The translations under genes were made by a program, and so were the position numbers. The notes below the pieces were generated by a model. It made no database searches. It was not told where the DNA came from and saw nothing but the letters and a program-made list of their open reading frames with translations. Positions 1 to 8,055 of a stretch of 40,991 bases of DNA are shown piece after piece. Numbering within the stretch: position 1 is the stretch's first letter; every line of letters starts with the position of its first letter. The DNA lies in the IMG/VR virus record IMGVR_UViG_3300021083_000035, positions 1 to 40,991 of that record; one strand, given 5' to 3'. This DNA is from a virus.

Positions 1-232
1 TCTTCAGTTCCTTTATTGTTGCTTTTCCATCTCGATATAGCTTCGCTATCCTGATACATTCCTCTGCCTTAGGGTGGCCGGTGGCGAGATGTGCTACATC
101 TGCGGCACATCTCCATGCCCAATTGGATTTGACTGACTCCGGGTATTTGGCCTCACATCTATCCCATGTACTGGAATTTGATGTCAGGATTTCGTATTTC
201 AGTAGTACGAAAGTTTTTAATTCTTGATCCAT
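1..232 (-). CDS. RLKY-family small protein, 3' end outside the window
   Basis: The gene starts at an ATG at 232 and runs off the left edge, so only 77 codons are visible. It begins MDQELKTFVLLKYEI and contains SNWAWRCAADVAHL and a segment AEECIRIAKLYRDG. It is a close paralogue of the gene at 40423-40902, which has the same order FVLLKYEI, WAWRCA, EECIRIAKLYRDG. The family is scattered through the right part of the window (22668, 36227-36883, 37895, 38298, 40423, 40892). Its function is unknown. An extended -10 element (TGC-TATAAT) lies upstream. Confidence 0.8.
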   Translation of the reverse strand, partial: MDQELKTFVLLKYEILTSNSSTWDRCEAKYPESVKSNWAWRCAADVAHLATGHPKAEECIRIAKLYRDGKATIKELK

Positions 233-252
233 ATATGCGCACATACCCCGAA

Positions 253-281
253 ATTATAGCAATAACCTATGGAAATTCCTA
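253..281 (-). promoter_or_regulatory. possible extended -10 promoter
   Basis: The minus strand reads TTGCTATAAT, a perfect TATAAT with an upstream TG (extended -10), about 20 bases before the gene starting at 232. The -35 (TAGGAA) is poor. Confidence 0.4.
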
Positions 282-299
282 CGAAAAACATAGGAATTT
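273..299. repeat. inverted repeat (hairpin), 11 bp arms
   Basis: The arms are AAATTCCTACG at 273-283 and CATAGGAATTT at 289-299 with a 5-base A loop; one G-T wobble. It lies in the 186-base gene-free stretch 233-418 and overlaps the possible promoter. No T-run follows on the minus strand, so it is not a standard terminator. Confidence 0.5.
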
Positions 300-360
300 A
301 GCACATAGCACAATGACCTGCTACTACGGCCTATGCTTTATTTTGCATGCTAAATTCAAT

Positions 361-399
361 GAAAATCTTGGAAGCCTCAATGAAACGACCAAGATTTTC
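361..399. repeat. inverted repeat, 11 bp perfect arms
   Basis: GAAAATCTTGG at 361-371 pairs with CCAAGATTTTC at 389-399 around a 17-base loop. It sits just after the stop of the VWA gene (419) and may be a transcript-end or processing structure. Confidence 0.45.
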
Positions 400-418
400 A
401 ACAATGAAACACAGATTC

Positions 419-1615
419 CTATTTGGGTTCGGGTGCGTCATAGTACACAGTCATTCCGTGTGGTGACTCTAAATTTCGTGCTGAGTTACTATGAACAAGG
501 AATATAGTTTCGCAGTAATCCGCTTCACCCTCACACCAATCTGATTCACCATATCCATCAGTCATCATAATGAATCTATGAGGAACAATATCGTGCGCTC
601 TCATATAATCCCAGTTACACTGAAATGCTGTTCCGCCGCCACCCTTGATTTCGTAAGTCATGATATCTTGGAGATTGTCTGGCGTGAATTCAGCATATCC
701 ATAGACAGCAGTATCGAAGCACCACAGGCGAACTTTGAAATCTAGAAACTGTTCCATAATTCCCTTTACTTCGCCAAGTAGATCTTTCAGCATTGAATCA
801 CTCATAGACCCCGAGCAGTCAATACTGACGCATACATCTATCTTGGTATCTGGAATTTGTCCCGGGAGAATAATTCCATTCTGACTTTTCCTGTTTGGCC
901 TCGAGAATGTGTAGTCCGATTTGAACGCACTTTGAATCTGCATGTTTAGAAACTCACGCCAATCCATCTGTGGTTCAGTGAGATCGTGTATTAATCTTTT
1001 GATACCGGATGGAATATTACCAGGTTTATCAACCTTAGCTGCCTGCATTACAGCCTGACGAATTTCGTCGCTCAATTCACGCTTCTCTTCCTCAGTCATC
1101 TTTCCTTCAGGCGATTCAGCATTGTCTTCGTCGAAGTGAATATCAAACCCACCGTTGCCATTTGCCATTACTGAGATACGAGTCGTACTCTTATCAAGCA
1201 AATCATACACTTGTTCGGAACACATTCCTTTGTATTTTTCATCGAAACATATCTGAACACCGGAAGTCTTTGGATCTGGTAATTGTCCAATCTTGTGCTC
1301 ATGCAATTCCCAATTGATTACATAATCATTGGCTGCGTTCCACATCTGATGATGTCTTGATCCTTTTCTTGATTTTGACATATGCTGATAACAGCAATGC
1401 AGGACTTCATGGGCCCACAGGAAGATGAGCTCTTTTGGATTCAACTTGTTGATGAAATCTCGATTGTAATAGAAATATCTACCATCAGTGCCGGCGGTTG
1501 GCATGCTGTCAGTCATATCTTTCAATTTCAAACGAACTGCCAAATTTCCAAAGAATGGATTATGCAATAACATTGCGACACGAGCTCTGACTAGTTTTTC
1601 AACCGTTTTATCCAT
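419..1615 (-). CDS. VWA-domain protein with HExxH metallopeptidase-like motif
   Basis: This 398-residue protein has an N-terminal alpha-helical metallopeptidase-like part with HEVLH (HExxH zinc motif) near residue 69, and a C-terminal von Willebrand A domain with the MIDAS-type DCSGSM near residue 269 and MMTDGYG later. This is the architecture of DUF2201-type putative metallopeptidases. Such genes usually pair with a MoxR AAA+ ATPase, and a MoxR gene lies directly upstream (1772-2890), as in RavA-ViaA-like pairs. The start has a GGAGA ribosome site 6 bases upstream. It has its own promoter (1651-1679) after a terminator. No in-frame CGG codon is present. The substrate is unknown; the pair probably remodels a protein complex using a metal-dependent VWA adaptor. 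Confidence 0.85.
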   Translation of the reverse strand: MDKTVEKLVRARVAMLLHNPFFGNLAVRLKLKDMTDSMPTAGTDGRYFYYNRDFINKLNPKELIFLWAHEVLHCCYQHMSKSRKGSRHHQMWNAANDYVINWELHEHKIGQLPDPKTSGVQICFDEKYKGMCSEQVYDLLDKSTTRISVMANGNGGFDIHFDEDNAESPEGKMTEEEKRELSDEIRQAVMQAAKVDKPGNIPSGIKRLIHDLTEPQMDWREFLNMQIQSAFKSDYTFSRPNRKSQNGIILPGQIPDTKIDVCVSIDCSGSMSDSMLKDLLGEVKGIMEQFLDFKVRLWCFDTAVYGYAEFTPDNLQDIMTYEIKGGGGTAFQCNWDYMRAHDIVPHRFIMMTDGYGESDWCEGEADYCETIFLVHSNSARNLESPHGMTVYYDAPEPK

Positions 1616-1650
1616 TTAATTCTCCGATCAATTGTAACTTTATATAGTAT

Positions 1651-1679
1651 ATTGTAGCATATTGCTGTTGGTAAGTCAA
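1651..1679 (-). promoter_or_regulatory. early sigma70-like promoter
   Basis: TTGACT, 17-base spacer ending in TGC, then TACAAT. It fits a pattern seen at eight other places in the window (TTGAC-type -35, 17-base spacer, TGC before TATACT-like -10) and would drive the VWA gene. Confidence 0.75.
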
Positions 1680-1704
1680 GACCCCGAAATTACCGTTGGA
1701 CAAC

Positions 1705-1732
1705 AAGGAGCCTATCCGAAAATAGGCTCCTT
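1705..1732 (-). terminator. hairpin terminator after moxR-like gene
   Basis: An 11-bp perfect stem (AAGGAGCCTAT / ATAGGCTCCTT) with a 6-base loop follows the stop of the MoxR gene. The T-run is weak (GTTGT), so it may be a stabilising 3' hairpin rather than a strong terminator. Confidence 0.6.
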
Positions 1733-1771
1733 GAATTGATATTACTCTGGTATCGAACTGTTGGCTTTGAA

Positions 1772-2890
1772 TTACGCCTCGATAATCAATCCGCCGACCA
1801 TAGTATTGAATCGTTTGAACGATTTCAGCTTGCGATGAACGATTGGCAGACCACCACCATCGGCGTCACGTAGTGAATATTTCGCACCAAGGACAATCAT
1901 TTCGAGTTGGAAATTATCCATCATGAACTCAAAGAAATTATCTACACAAAGATGCCAATCGTCCATTGAAAATTTCTCTTCAGGATCTTTGGTTCTCTCG
2001 ACCCACTCGCCCAATGTATAACAAGTGCTAATGGTCAACGAATACATTGCGGAAATTTCCTTCACATTCAGCTTCTTTTCCTTGCCAAGCAGAATGTCTT
2101 CCGGTTTTGGCATCTTAGCCGAAATCTTCCGGTGTTGTGCGAATTCAATTGCGATACCTTCACCTACTGTACCAGCAATTAGGGTAGTCACCAAACTTTC
2201 AGCCAAGGTATTGTCTTGGATCAAGTCACTGGCAAACTTCCACGATCTCGGTGTGGCAAATGCATGGCCGGATTTCTTCGGATCGAAATTAGAAAGATGT
2301 TGTTTGTGGTGGCTTACAAAGCCGACGACATCTGGATGAACTTTCTTTCGAAGAGCCCAAGCTTGCCAATCTTCAAAATTGGCAATCATTTCCAAATGGA
2401 CCAACCGATTTGCCAACGGACTTGGCATACGATAGGTGACTCCGCGATCTGTTTCACGATTGCCGGCGCACACTATGCTAACACCTTCGGGGAGGATGTA
2501 TTCACCAATTCGACGATTTAGCATCAACTGGTATGCCGCACCCTGAACTGCTCCTGGTGCGGCATTGAGCTCATCAAGGAACAGAATGGCATTTTGGAGA
2601 TGTGGGTGTTTCTCCGGGGAACCTGGTAATTCGCATGGTTGCGCCCAGCGCATTGTTTCTGATACTGGATCGTAGTATGGAATACCTTTCAGATCAGTCG
2701 GTTCCATCAACAACAAGCGAATATCAATGACAGCGCGGCCATCTTCGTCACCAATTTCTTGTATCAGCTCGCTCTTTCCAAGGCCGGCACCACCCCAGAT
2801 AAAGATTGGCCGCTTCATTTTCATGCAGCGCCGGATCAATATCTTCGCATCTTTCGGACGAACTGTCCGTTCTGTCATTTCTGCAGCCAT
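1772..2890 (-). CDS. MoxR-family AAA+ ATPase
   Basis: This 372-residue AAA+ ATPase has Walker A GGAGLGKS near residue 33, Walker B FLDEL near 105, sensor-like GNRETDRG and the SPLANRLVHL arginine region typical of MoxR/CbbQ ATPases. A ribosome site AGGAAG precedes the ATG. It probably works with the VWA/HExxH protein encoded downstream. It is odd in codon use: it carries four in-frame CGG arginine codons (2129, 2405, 2810, 2831), whereas the other core genes scanned contain none. Three of the four are followed by T or C, yet the frame continues as ordinary triplets. This suggests recent transfer or expression under different translation conditions. Confidence 0.9.
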   Translation of the reverse strand: MAAEMTERTVRPKDAKILIRRCMKMKRPIFIWGGAGLGKSELIQEIGDEDGRAVIDIRLLLMEPTDLKGIPYYDPVSETMRWAQPCELPGSPEKHPHLQNAILFLDELNAAPGAVQGAAYQLMLNRRIGEYILPEGVSIVCAGNRETDRGVTYRMPSPLANRLVHLEMIANFEDWQAWALRKKVHPDVVGFVSHHKQHLSNFDPKKSGHAFATPRSWKFASDLIQDNTLAESLVTTLIAGTVGEGIAIEFAQHRKISAKMPKPEDILLGKEKKLNVKEISAMYSLTISTCYTLGEWVERTKDPEEKFSMDDWHLCVDNFFEFMMDNFQLEMIVLGAKYSLRDADGGGLPIVHRKLKSFKRFNTMVGGLIIEA

Positions 2891-2938
2891 TTTTCTTCCT
2901 TATGAAGTTGTCACACACAATTTATATACTACATACAT

Positions 2939-2967
2939 ATTGTATAGCAGACAGTTATAAAAGTCAA
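2939..2967 (-). promoter_or_regulatory. early promoter of the moxR-like gene
   Basis: TTGACT, 17 bases, TACAAT on the minus strand, about 50 bases upstream of the MoxR start. Confidence 0.65.
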
Positions 2968-2996
2968 GCGGCAATTTTATACCGGACGAATACTTC

Positions 2997-3188
2997 TCAC
3001 TCTTTGTTCAACTTACTGGAATGGTCTTCAAGATATTTCGAGGCAGTTTCCTTTGACATTCCGGTCTTAACTGTGACGCCATCGGAATTCAATACTTCGA
3101 ATGTGATTTCTACGGAATCATCAGCACGAGTCTTTTTCACCTTACGAATTTTAGCTTTGTCTTCATTGATAATTTCACTAAATCTCAT
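2997..3188 (-). CDS. small conserved phage protein, 63 aa
   Basis: I choose the second ATG (3188) because GAGGA lies 8 bases before it; an in-frame ATG at 3212 would overlap the late promoter. The protein (MRFSEIINEDKAKIRKVKK...) is charged and ends in a predicted helix KYLEDHSSKLNKE. No family recognised with certainty. A GATAAATATA late promoter just upstream suggests late expression. Confidence 0.7.
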   Translation of the reverse strand: MRFSEIINEDKAKIRKVKKTRADDSVEITFEVLNSDGVTVKTGMSKETASKYLEDHSSKLNKE

Positions 3189-3211
3189 TTTAAATTCCTC
3201 TTTGATTTTCA

Positions 3212-3221
3212 TATATTTATC
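3212..3221 (-). promoter_or_regulatory. late promoter, GATAAATATA
   Basis: GATAAATATA resembles the T4 late TATAAATA box and recurs upstream of other genes in the window (8022, 28375, 28648, 29810, 29829, 35268). Transcription would begin about 18 bases before the 3188 start. Confidence 0.6.
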
Positions 3222-3630
3222 AATGACCAGCGGCTCGATGGAATCTGTAATCTGAAATCACGAGTTCATTGGGGATTTCAATTTCACCAGCCGGCATTAA
3301 CCTACCCACGAGACATTTCAGTATTGCTTCATCTGGCGTATCGCTTTGAGAATATTCTAATTCAATAGGCATTTGACCAGCGCACCATTTGACCATATTT
3401 TGGTCATTTATACACGTCTGAACAGGACGACCGCCGATTAAACATTCTTTCATTATCTGAAGAATATGATTTCGTGGTTCGTATTTGGTAAAGTACCCTT
3501 CGCGAACAGGTGCCATATACCCTTTGCCAAACAATGGCCCAAAGGATGCCACAGTCATCTTATGGCCTAGTGCTACCCCTACCGCGTAGTCAAGTGGATA
3601 ACCTGATAATTCATCTATCTTGATTTTCAT
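3220..3630 (-). CDS. NinX-like (DUF2591) protein
   Basis: The 136-residue protein begins MKIKIDELSGYPLDYAVGVA and continues with a tryptophan/cysteine-containing middle and the C-terminal LVISDYRFHRAAGH. This start pattern (short strand, then a helix LDxAVxxA) is that of the phage NinX/DUF2591 family, whose function is unknown. It ends next to the late promoter of the following gene. Confidence 0.6.
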   Translation of the reverse strand: MKIKIDELSGYPLDYAVGVALGHKMTVASFGPLFGKGYMAPVREGYFTKYEPRNHILQIMKECLIGGRPVQTCINDQNMVKWCAGQMPIELEYSQSDTPDEAILKCLVGRLMPAGEIEIPNELVISDYRFHRAAGH

Positions 3631-3663
3631 ACGATATCATCCTTCGTTTGTAAGTAAGTAAGT

Positions 3664-3927
3664 TCATAGTCCAAATTTCAATTTTAAGAAGACTATATCT
3701 TCTTGCGGCACATTTTTCAATACAGCATACGATGGTGTTAGAATTCGAACTCTTCGTTGTGGCGACTGATCTCCATATGTGAAATCATATTGATCTTCAC
3801 TTAAATTGTTCACACACCATTCATAAATCTGTATATAATTTCTATCATGAATTTCCTGTGAGAATTTCCCCGGAATAAGATACAGTTTGTGTGTCTTTGG
3901 AAACAGTCTTCTGAAGAGTGAAGCCAT
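3664..3927 (-). CDS. small protein distantly like the KYGHIY family, 87 aa
   Basis: The ATG at 3927 overlaps the TGA of the upstream gene (TGATG), so I prefer MASLFRRLF to the longer frame. The C-terminus EDIVFLKLKFGL resembles the EDLxxFILKYGH ending of the array at 9.8-12.6 kb and the KFGD ending at 16764, so it may be a diverged member. Function unknown. Confidence 0.65.
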   Translation of the reverse strand: MASLFRRLFPKTHKLYLIPGKFSQEIHDRNYIQIYEWCVNNLSEDQYDFTYGDQSPQRRVRILTPSYAVLKNVPQEDIVFLKLKFGL

Positions 3928-4517
3928 CAATGTATCTCGCCTTTCAATTTCTTGAATACATATTGTTCGGCGAGCCCCGGCCAATCGTCAATCCAAATTG
4001 TGACTGAATACTGGAAATTATTACCGCCGCTGCCGGTGCCTGTGTGAATGTCGATAAATTTCCAAATATTGCTGACGCCGAAATGTTTGTGATTTTCGAA
4101 AACACCGGACATATTTCCAATATAACCCGGATACCCCCGCGGAAGATCTGTTGATCCGAGCCAGTTTGTTTTCTTTCCGTTTGGGGCACTATGAGTATTG
4201 CTGGCATAAGTATTATGTGTTGTTTTGAGAGAAAATTTCTCAAGCTTGCCGCGGAATTGACTATGAAAATTCAAAGCATTGTAGAATTTGACTATTTTCG
4301 AAAAATTAATCAAAATCCATTCTTCAAATTCTTCAATGCCTGTAATCTTTTCTTTCTCAGACTTAAACCAGGATTCAAAATCACGGCGTTTTCGATTGTG
4401 TTTGCGATTATCTTTCTTTCGTGCTCGTAAGTCTTTCAGATGAGCAATATACTCTTCTTTCTGATCTAACTGAAATAGCTTCTTGGTAAACCGGCACTGA
4501 TATATTTGAATTTTCAT
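3927..4517 (-). CDS. hypothetical protein, 196 aa
   Basis: Not recognised. The N-terminal third is highly basic (KDLRARKKDNRKHNRKRRDF), followed by a glycine/asparagine/histidine-rich half (GSTDLPRGYPGYIGNMSG, HTGTGSGGNN). It uses in-frame CGG twice as arginine (4491, followed by T; 4137, followed by G), unlike most neighbours. It overlaps the downstream gene by TGATG and follows the AAA+ ATPase by one base. Confidence 0.75.
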   Translation of the reverse strand: MKIQIYQCRFTKKLFQLDQKEEYIAHLKDLRARKKDNRKHNRKRRDFESWFKSEKEKITGIEEFEEWILINFSKIVKFYNALNFHSQFRGKLEKFSLKTTHNTYASNTHSAPNGKKTNWLGSTDLPRGYPGYIGNMSGVFENHKHFGVSNIWKFIDIHTGTGSGGNNFQYSVTIWIDDWPGLAEQYVFKKLKGEIH

Positions 4518-4518
4518 A

Positions 4519-5634
4519 TCACAGCATGTCCATATACCTGAAATTGACTTCTTTTCTCTTTGTAAAGACTACTTTGATATCACCACTCACATAGGTGTAG
4601 ATATTATTCACTGAATCAATTGCCTTCAGATCGCCGGGTTGAAGAGTCCAATTTGATCTTCCAGTGATATAATCTGGTTTGTCATAGTCATCGAATGCTG
4701 ATAGTGACGGACTCGCCGCATTGACACTGGCATCACCATAATAGCGAATCTCAATGGATTCTTGGCCAATTGGATTTGTATTAAAGGTTTCGGGATTCAT
4801 TTTCTCTGGCGGAATTGCCTTACCTTTAATGGACAAAATTACATCATACGCCGAATCATTGTCACTGAATGGTTTAGCATTCAGCATCTTCATTGCATCC
4901 TGTGGTGACTCGTTGTATCGATTCATCTCTTCACACAATGCTTTTAGAACATCGAAATTGAACTTATGGAACAACGAGGCAATTCTACAGACAGTTTCGG
5001 TATGACTGGTATCATTCAGATTTTCATTGCAATATTCGGTAATAAATTTCGAATCAAGACCGTCAAAGTCAAGCAGATAGAAAATTCTGCCAGGGCGATT
5101 TCTCATATGGCTATCAATTCTCCACTTGTCATTACAAGTAAGAACGAACAACTTCTTAGTAGGAAAGACACCGTCGAGCAAAGTTAGCATCAATGGCTGA
5201 TGTTCATCGTCATACACTTTTTCAAATTCATCAAACATCACAATTGCCGGTTGTTCGATACTTTGAATAAGTTTGTTGAATTGCTCACCACACCACGGTT
5301 GATTGATTGTGATGGTAGGATACCCATAGGCAATGCCTTTCAATGATAGCATCTTAGCCAGAAGGGTTTTACCGGAACCCTTCTCACCATTCAAAAGAAC
5401 ACCAGTGGCTGCAGTTCGGTCTTGAAAGGTATTGAAAATTCTATCTCGTTGCTTCTCTGTATCGCCATAAATCTTACCCGATACGTAGAATGGATCAGTT
5501 GATTCGAAATACAACTGTCCAGTGTCTAGATCCTTTTCAACGATATAATTACCAGGTGGCAATTCTTTTCGAACATCGAGTGCTGATTCATCTGTTGGAT
5601 GATAGGATGTGCCTCTGCGGAGATATAGTGTCAT
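4519..5634 (-). CDS. AAA+ ATPase
   Basis: I start at 5634 (MTLYLRRGTSYHP), preceded by AAAGGA, giving 371 residues. The AAA core has Walker A GEKGSGKT, Walker B IVMFDEFEKV, a sensor asparagine in LTCN and an arginine-finger-like RNRPGR, in the style of BCS1/classic AAA proteins. The N-terminal region (about 80 residues) and the C-terminal region with GDIKVVFTKRKEVNF look like beta-rich adaptor parts. Its substrate is unknown. It is transcribed from the promoter at 5658-5686. Confidence 0.85.
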   Translation of the reverse strand: MTLYLRRGTSYHPTDESALDVRKELPPGNYIVEKDLDTGQLYFESTDPFYVSGKIYGDTEKQRDRIFNTFQDRTAATGVLLNGEKGSGKTLLAKMLSLKGIAYGYPTITINQPWCGEQFNKLIQSIEQPAIVMFDEFEKVYDDEHQPLMLTLLDGVFPTKKLFVLTCNDKWRIDSHMRNRPGRIFYLLDFDGLDSKFITEYCNENLNDTSHTETVCRIASLFHKFNFDVLKALCEEMNRYNESPQDAMKMLNAKPFSDNDSAYDVILSIKGKAIPPEKMNPETFNTNPIGQESIEIRYYGDASVNAASPSLSAFDDYDKPDYITGRSNWTLQPGDLKAIDSVNNIYTYVSGDIKVVFTKRKEVNFRYMDML

Positions 5635-5657
5635 TGTTGTCCTTTGTAGTTTTATAT

Positions 5658-5686
5658 AGTATAGCAAATTTTTATGGGTTGTTCAA
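5658..5686 (-). promoter_or_regulatory. early promoter of the AAA+ ATPase gene
   Basis: TTGAAC, 17-base spacer ending in TTTGC, TATACT. Confidence 0.7.
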
Positions 5687-5892
5687 TCCGGTGTCTGTGA
5701 ATTCTTAATAGATGATTCCTTTTTCTTATCTGAATATTTCACGAGTATCATTGCCAAAATACCAATAGCAATGAGTGAGACGAGACCTAAAAGGATATAG
5801 CCGGCCGCTTGTGTATTCTCATGCACTTCGACATGTTTCGCGACAGCACTATTGCTCGTCAATGATAGAACTGTAGCAGTGAGCAATTTCAT
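5683..5892 (-). CDS. small membrane protein, 69 aa
   Basis: I start at 5892 (MKLLTATVLSL), where AAAGGA is the ribosome site. The product has an N-terminal signal-like segment ending NSAVAKH, then a transmembrane helix GYILLGLVSLIAIGILAMIL, then a charged cytoplasmic tail. Probably a small inner-membrane protein; function unknown. The stop overlaps the -35 of the next promoter. Confidence 0.7.
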   Translation of the reverse strand: MKLLTATVLSLTSNSAVAKHVEVHENTQAAGYILLGLVSLIAIGILAMILVKYSDKKKESSIKNSQTPD

Positions 5893-5911
5893 TTTGATCC
5901 TTTCGAGAAAA

Positions 5912-6379
5912 TTAATCCAAAGTCCAAAGAACCTTGCCACAAGAGATAGTGTTATCAATAATGGCTTCGACGATTGGCCATTTACCACCACCCAAACCAC
6001 TACCCATTAATGGAAAATTTAGTATCGGCGGAACAACATAATTGTCGCGACATGAAATGATTGATTTCTCAATCATTTCCAGCCCAGTGGCAAGTGCTTC
6101 ATAATCCGTGTATCTTTTACCATGACCACCGTATCGATCTTGGCCAATGAGGTTCCAAATGATCAGTTTCTCATTGACCAAATATGGAACTACTCTCCCA
6201 AGTAATTCGGCGCTATCTGAGGCAATGGCGCAAAACTCTTTATATTCTTGGTAACACCCCGGGTATTTCTGTTTTATTGCCAAGGCCACACCGGCACCCA
6301 TGATCCCCTGCGCATTCGCAGAGTGAACGATATGACCTTCGGTGATATCAAGCAGATTACCAATTTTGTACTGTATCAT
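5912..6379 (-). CDS. macro-domain protein (ADP-ribose-1''-phosphatase-like)
   Basis: The ATG at 6379 overlaps the upstream TGA (ATGA) and gives 155 residues that are essentially one macro domain: strand IQYKIGNLLD, binding loop HSANAQGIMGAGVA, later NLIGQ and NFPLMGSGLGGGKW. Poa1-like macro domains bind ADP-ribose and can remove phosphate or ADP-ribose. In a phage this could serve NAD salvage or reverse host ADP-ribosylation defences; that role is inference. Confidence 0.85.
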   Translation of the reverse strand: MIQYKIGNLLDITEGHIVHSANAQGIMGAGVALAIKQKYPGCYQEYKEFCAIASDSAELLGRVVPYLVNEKLIIWNLIGQDRYGGHGKRYTDYEALATGLEMIEKSIISCRDNYVVPPILNFPLMGSGLGGGKWPIVEAIIDNTISCGKVLWTLD

Positions 6380-6588
6380 TTTATTTCTTTCGAAAATTGA
6401 AGAATTTCTATCTTTGCGCAAACCGTGCTTCTGTGTGGAAAGATTTCAATAATCTGACCGCCGGCGGCCTGGCATTGTTCTCTATATGAATTGACATCTT
6501 TCATTCTAACTACAAAAATGCCAGTCATGAAAATTATGAGGCTGATTAGTAAAATCCACCCACACCAAATTGGGTCAATATTTTTCAT
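6376..6588 (-). CDS. single-pass membrane protein, 70 aa
   Basis: Start at 6588 (MKNIDPIWCGW), preceded by TAAGGAATAAG. A transmembrane helix WILLISLIIFMTGIFVV is followed by a soluble segment with two cysteines (REQCQAAGG, STVCAKI). Overlaps the macro-domain gene by ATGA. Confidence 0.7.
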   Translation of the reverse strand: MKNIDPIWCGWILLISLIIFMTGIFVVRMKDVNSYREQCQAAGGQIIEIFPHRSTVCAKIEILQFSKEIK

Positions 6589-6589
6589 C

Positions 6590-6904
6590 TTATTCCTTAT
6601 CGTTGGTAAGTAGAGTTTGATTTTTGAAATTTGGACACAGATGTTCTGGTGGTTCAAAGTCTAAGTTGTGTTCATTCATAAATCTCATTTCAAAGTCTGG
6701 AAAATGTCTCTTGATTGATTCCATTATTTTATCTTTTGAATCAGAATCAATCAAGGCACAAATGCCTACCTCTGTTCTTTCATCTTTTCCTGGTGGGTTT
6801 CCTATTCTGGCTCGCTCAGTAGAAATCCATATTTGAAACGGTGGCATTGAACACCCTTCATCAAGGTAATATCCTGACCACCACGAGCACCAATATCGGT
6901 TCAT
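6590..6904 (-). CDS. hypothetical protein, 104 aa
   Basis: Not recognised. Soluble, with aromatic and cysteine residues near the N-terminus (MNRYWCSWWSGYYLDEGCS) and a helix IMESIKRHFPDFEMRFM. A ribosome site AAAGAAG lies before the ATG, and the gene is packed head to tail with its neighbours. Confidence 0.7.
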   Translation of the reverse strand: MNRYWCSWWSGYYLDEGCSMPPFQIWISTERARIGNPPGKDERTEVGICALIDSDSKDKIMESIKRHFPDFEMRFMNEHNLDFEPPEHLCPNFKNQTLLTNDKE

Positions 6905-6909
6905 CTTCT

Positions 6910-7245
6910 TTATTCTCCAAGAATATCTTTCACTCGTTGTCTGTCTACAGCCAATGTTGAAAGAACCTTCAAATATTCACTAAATCGATGTTCAGCATTA
7001 CCTACACCAATCATATACTCTGATCCATCAGGTAGAACAATGGTGCCGAGTAAGGTTTCGACCTTCTTCGCATCTTCAAAGGTTCCGTCAAATTCACTTT
7101 CCATTGAAGATACCGGTGGTAAGGTTTTTGACCAACTTTTCCAGTGTAGTGTGACTATTGAAGTTTTACGAGAATGCCCGGTGGGTACATATAAATCTAA
7201 TTCGTAGAATTTTATTTGTGATAAACCTTCCTGTGGCAAAATCAT
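6910..7245 (-). CDS. hypothetical protein, 111 aa
   Basis: I start at 7245 (MILPQEGLSQIKFYELDLYV) because GAGGA precedes it, and because the longer frame from 7269 would begin very near the transcription start. Beta-rich then helical; not recognised. First gene of the unit from the promoter at 7290-7318. Confidence 0.65.
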   Translation of the reverse strand: MILPQEGLSQIKFYELDLYVPTGHSRKTSIVTLHWKSWSKTLPPVSSMESEFDGTFEDAKKVETLLGTIVLPDGSEYMIGVGNAEHRFSEYLKVLSTLAVDRQRVKDILGE

Positions 7246-7289
7246 ATTCTGTCCTCGCTGCGGATTCATTGTAAAAAGCTACTGTATAT

Positions 7290-7318
7290 AGTATAGCACA
7301 AACATTGAATAATCGCAA
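7290..7318 (-). promoter_or_regulatory. early promoter
   Basis: TTGCGA, 17-base spacer ending GTGC, TATACT on the minus strand. Confidence 0.65.
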
Positions 7319-7339
7319 CTGGCAATAGGGTAAACCAGT

Positions 7340-7678
7340 CTAGGAACTACGATCAAGGAAGATTTTGACATTGCCACACAATTTTATCACCATTGCATCC
7401 ATTTCTGAAAACAAGATGAGTTTATTCTGTGAAAGATAATATGGATAAGTCATTGTGTTTGATAAGGCGATATAATGCTTCGATTTTAGATGCAAGTCAG
7501 CGCCAATATCGAAACTATATGGAGTGAATACATTCTTGACACATTGTAAACCATAATAGGTTAATCGGTGTGATGATGGTAGAAAGAAATCCTGATTTAG
7601 TTGATCAACTGTAAATTTTTCAAGTTCGGGTGTTTTCTTTATTACTTCAGAAATGATAGCCTGTCGCAGCGGTTCCAT
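7340..7678 (-). CDS. hypothetical protein, 112 aa
   Basis: Not recognised. Begins MEPLRQAIISEVIKKTPELEK, a helix, then a mixed region with RLTYYGLQCVKNVF. A GGAAATG element upstream of the ATG may act as ribosome site. Confidence 0.65.
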   Translation of the reverse strand: MEPLRQAIISEVIKKTPELEKFTVDQLNQDFFLPSSHRLTYYGLQCVKNVFTPYSFDIGADLHLKSKHYIALSNTMTYPYYLSQNKLILFSEMDAMVIKLCGNVKIFLDRSS

Positions 7679-7701
7679 TATATCATTTCCGAAGATTGAA
7701 A

Positions 7702-7999
7702 TTATTTATTGCGTTCGGTGATTAGAGTTCCAGAATCCAACTTATGAACTGTAAATTCGGTAGTGTCGAATATACCATTTAGTTTTTGAGCCAAGTTAAA
7801 TGCATGACCGTGGATTACTGAAACTACACTTCTTATATTTTGGTCCTGGTATATCAGATATCTGGTTCAGTATTCTCATATTGATTGGCTTGCCTTTGTG
7901 AAAGACAGCATAGATAGATTCTGCTTCAAGAACTTGAACTACCTTGAAACTCTTTGAATTAGTATCTGTCATCAGAATGGTTGGCTTTGGTCGTGACAT
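7702..7999 (-). CDS. conserved small phage protein interrupted by a one-base frameshift
   Basis: Start at 7999 (MSRPKPTILM, GGAG upstream). The frame reads well to ISDIPGP, then breaks; reading one base on restores NIRSVVSVIHGHAFNLAQ and continues to a stop at 7702, giving about 98 residues. The extra base is most simply one A of the AAAA run (plus-strand T run 7838-7841). No CGGY lies here, so this break differs from the recurrent recoding sites and may be a homopolymer error or a genuine mutation. Late promoter GATAAATATA at 8022-8031. Confidence 0.65.
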
Positions 8000-8021
8000 T
8001 GTGATCTCCATTGATTATACT

Positions 8022-8031
8022 TATATTTATC
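8022..8031 (-). promoter_or_regulatory. late promoter, GATAAATATA
   Basis: Same motif as at 3212 and 28648, 22 bases upstream of the 7999 start. Confidence 0.6.
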
Positions 8032-8055
8032 TTCGGCACCAAATAAAGTATGGTT

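Noticed and set aside
2806-3255. Plus-strand open frame of 149 codons
   Set aside because: Shadow of moxR and downstream genes; low complexity, no ribosome site.
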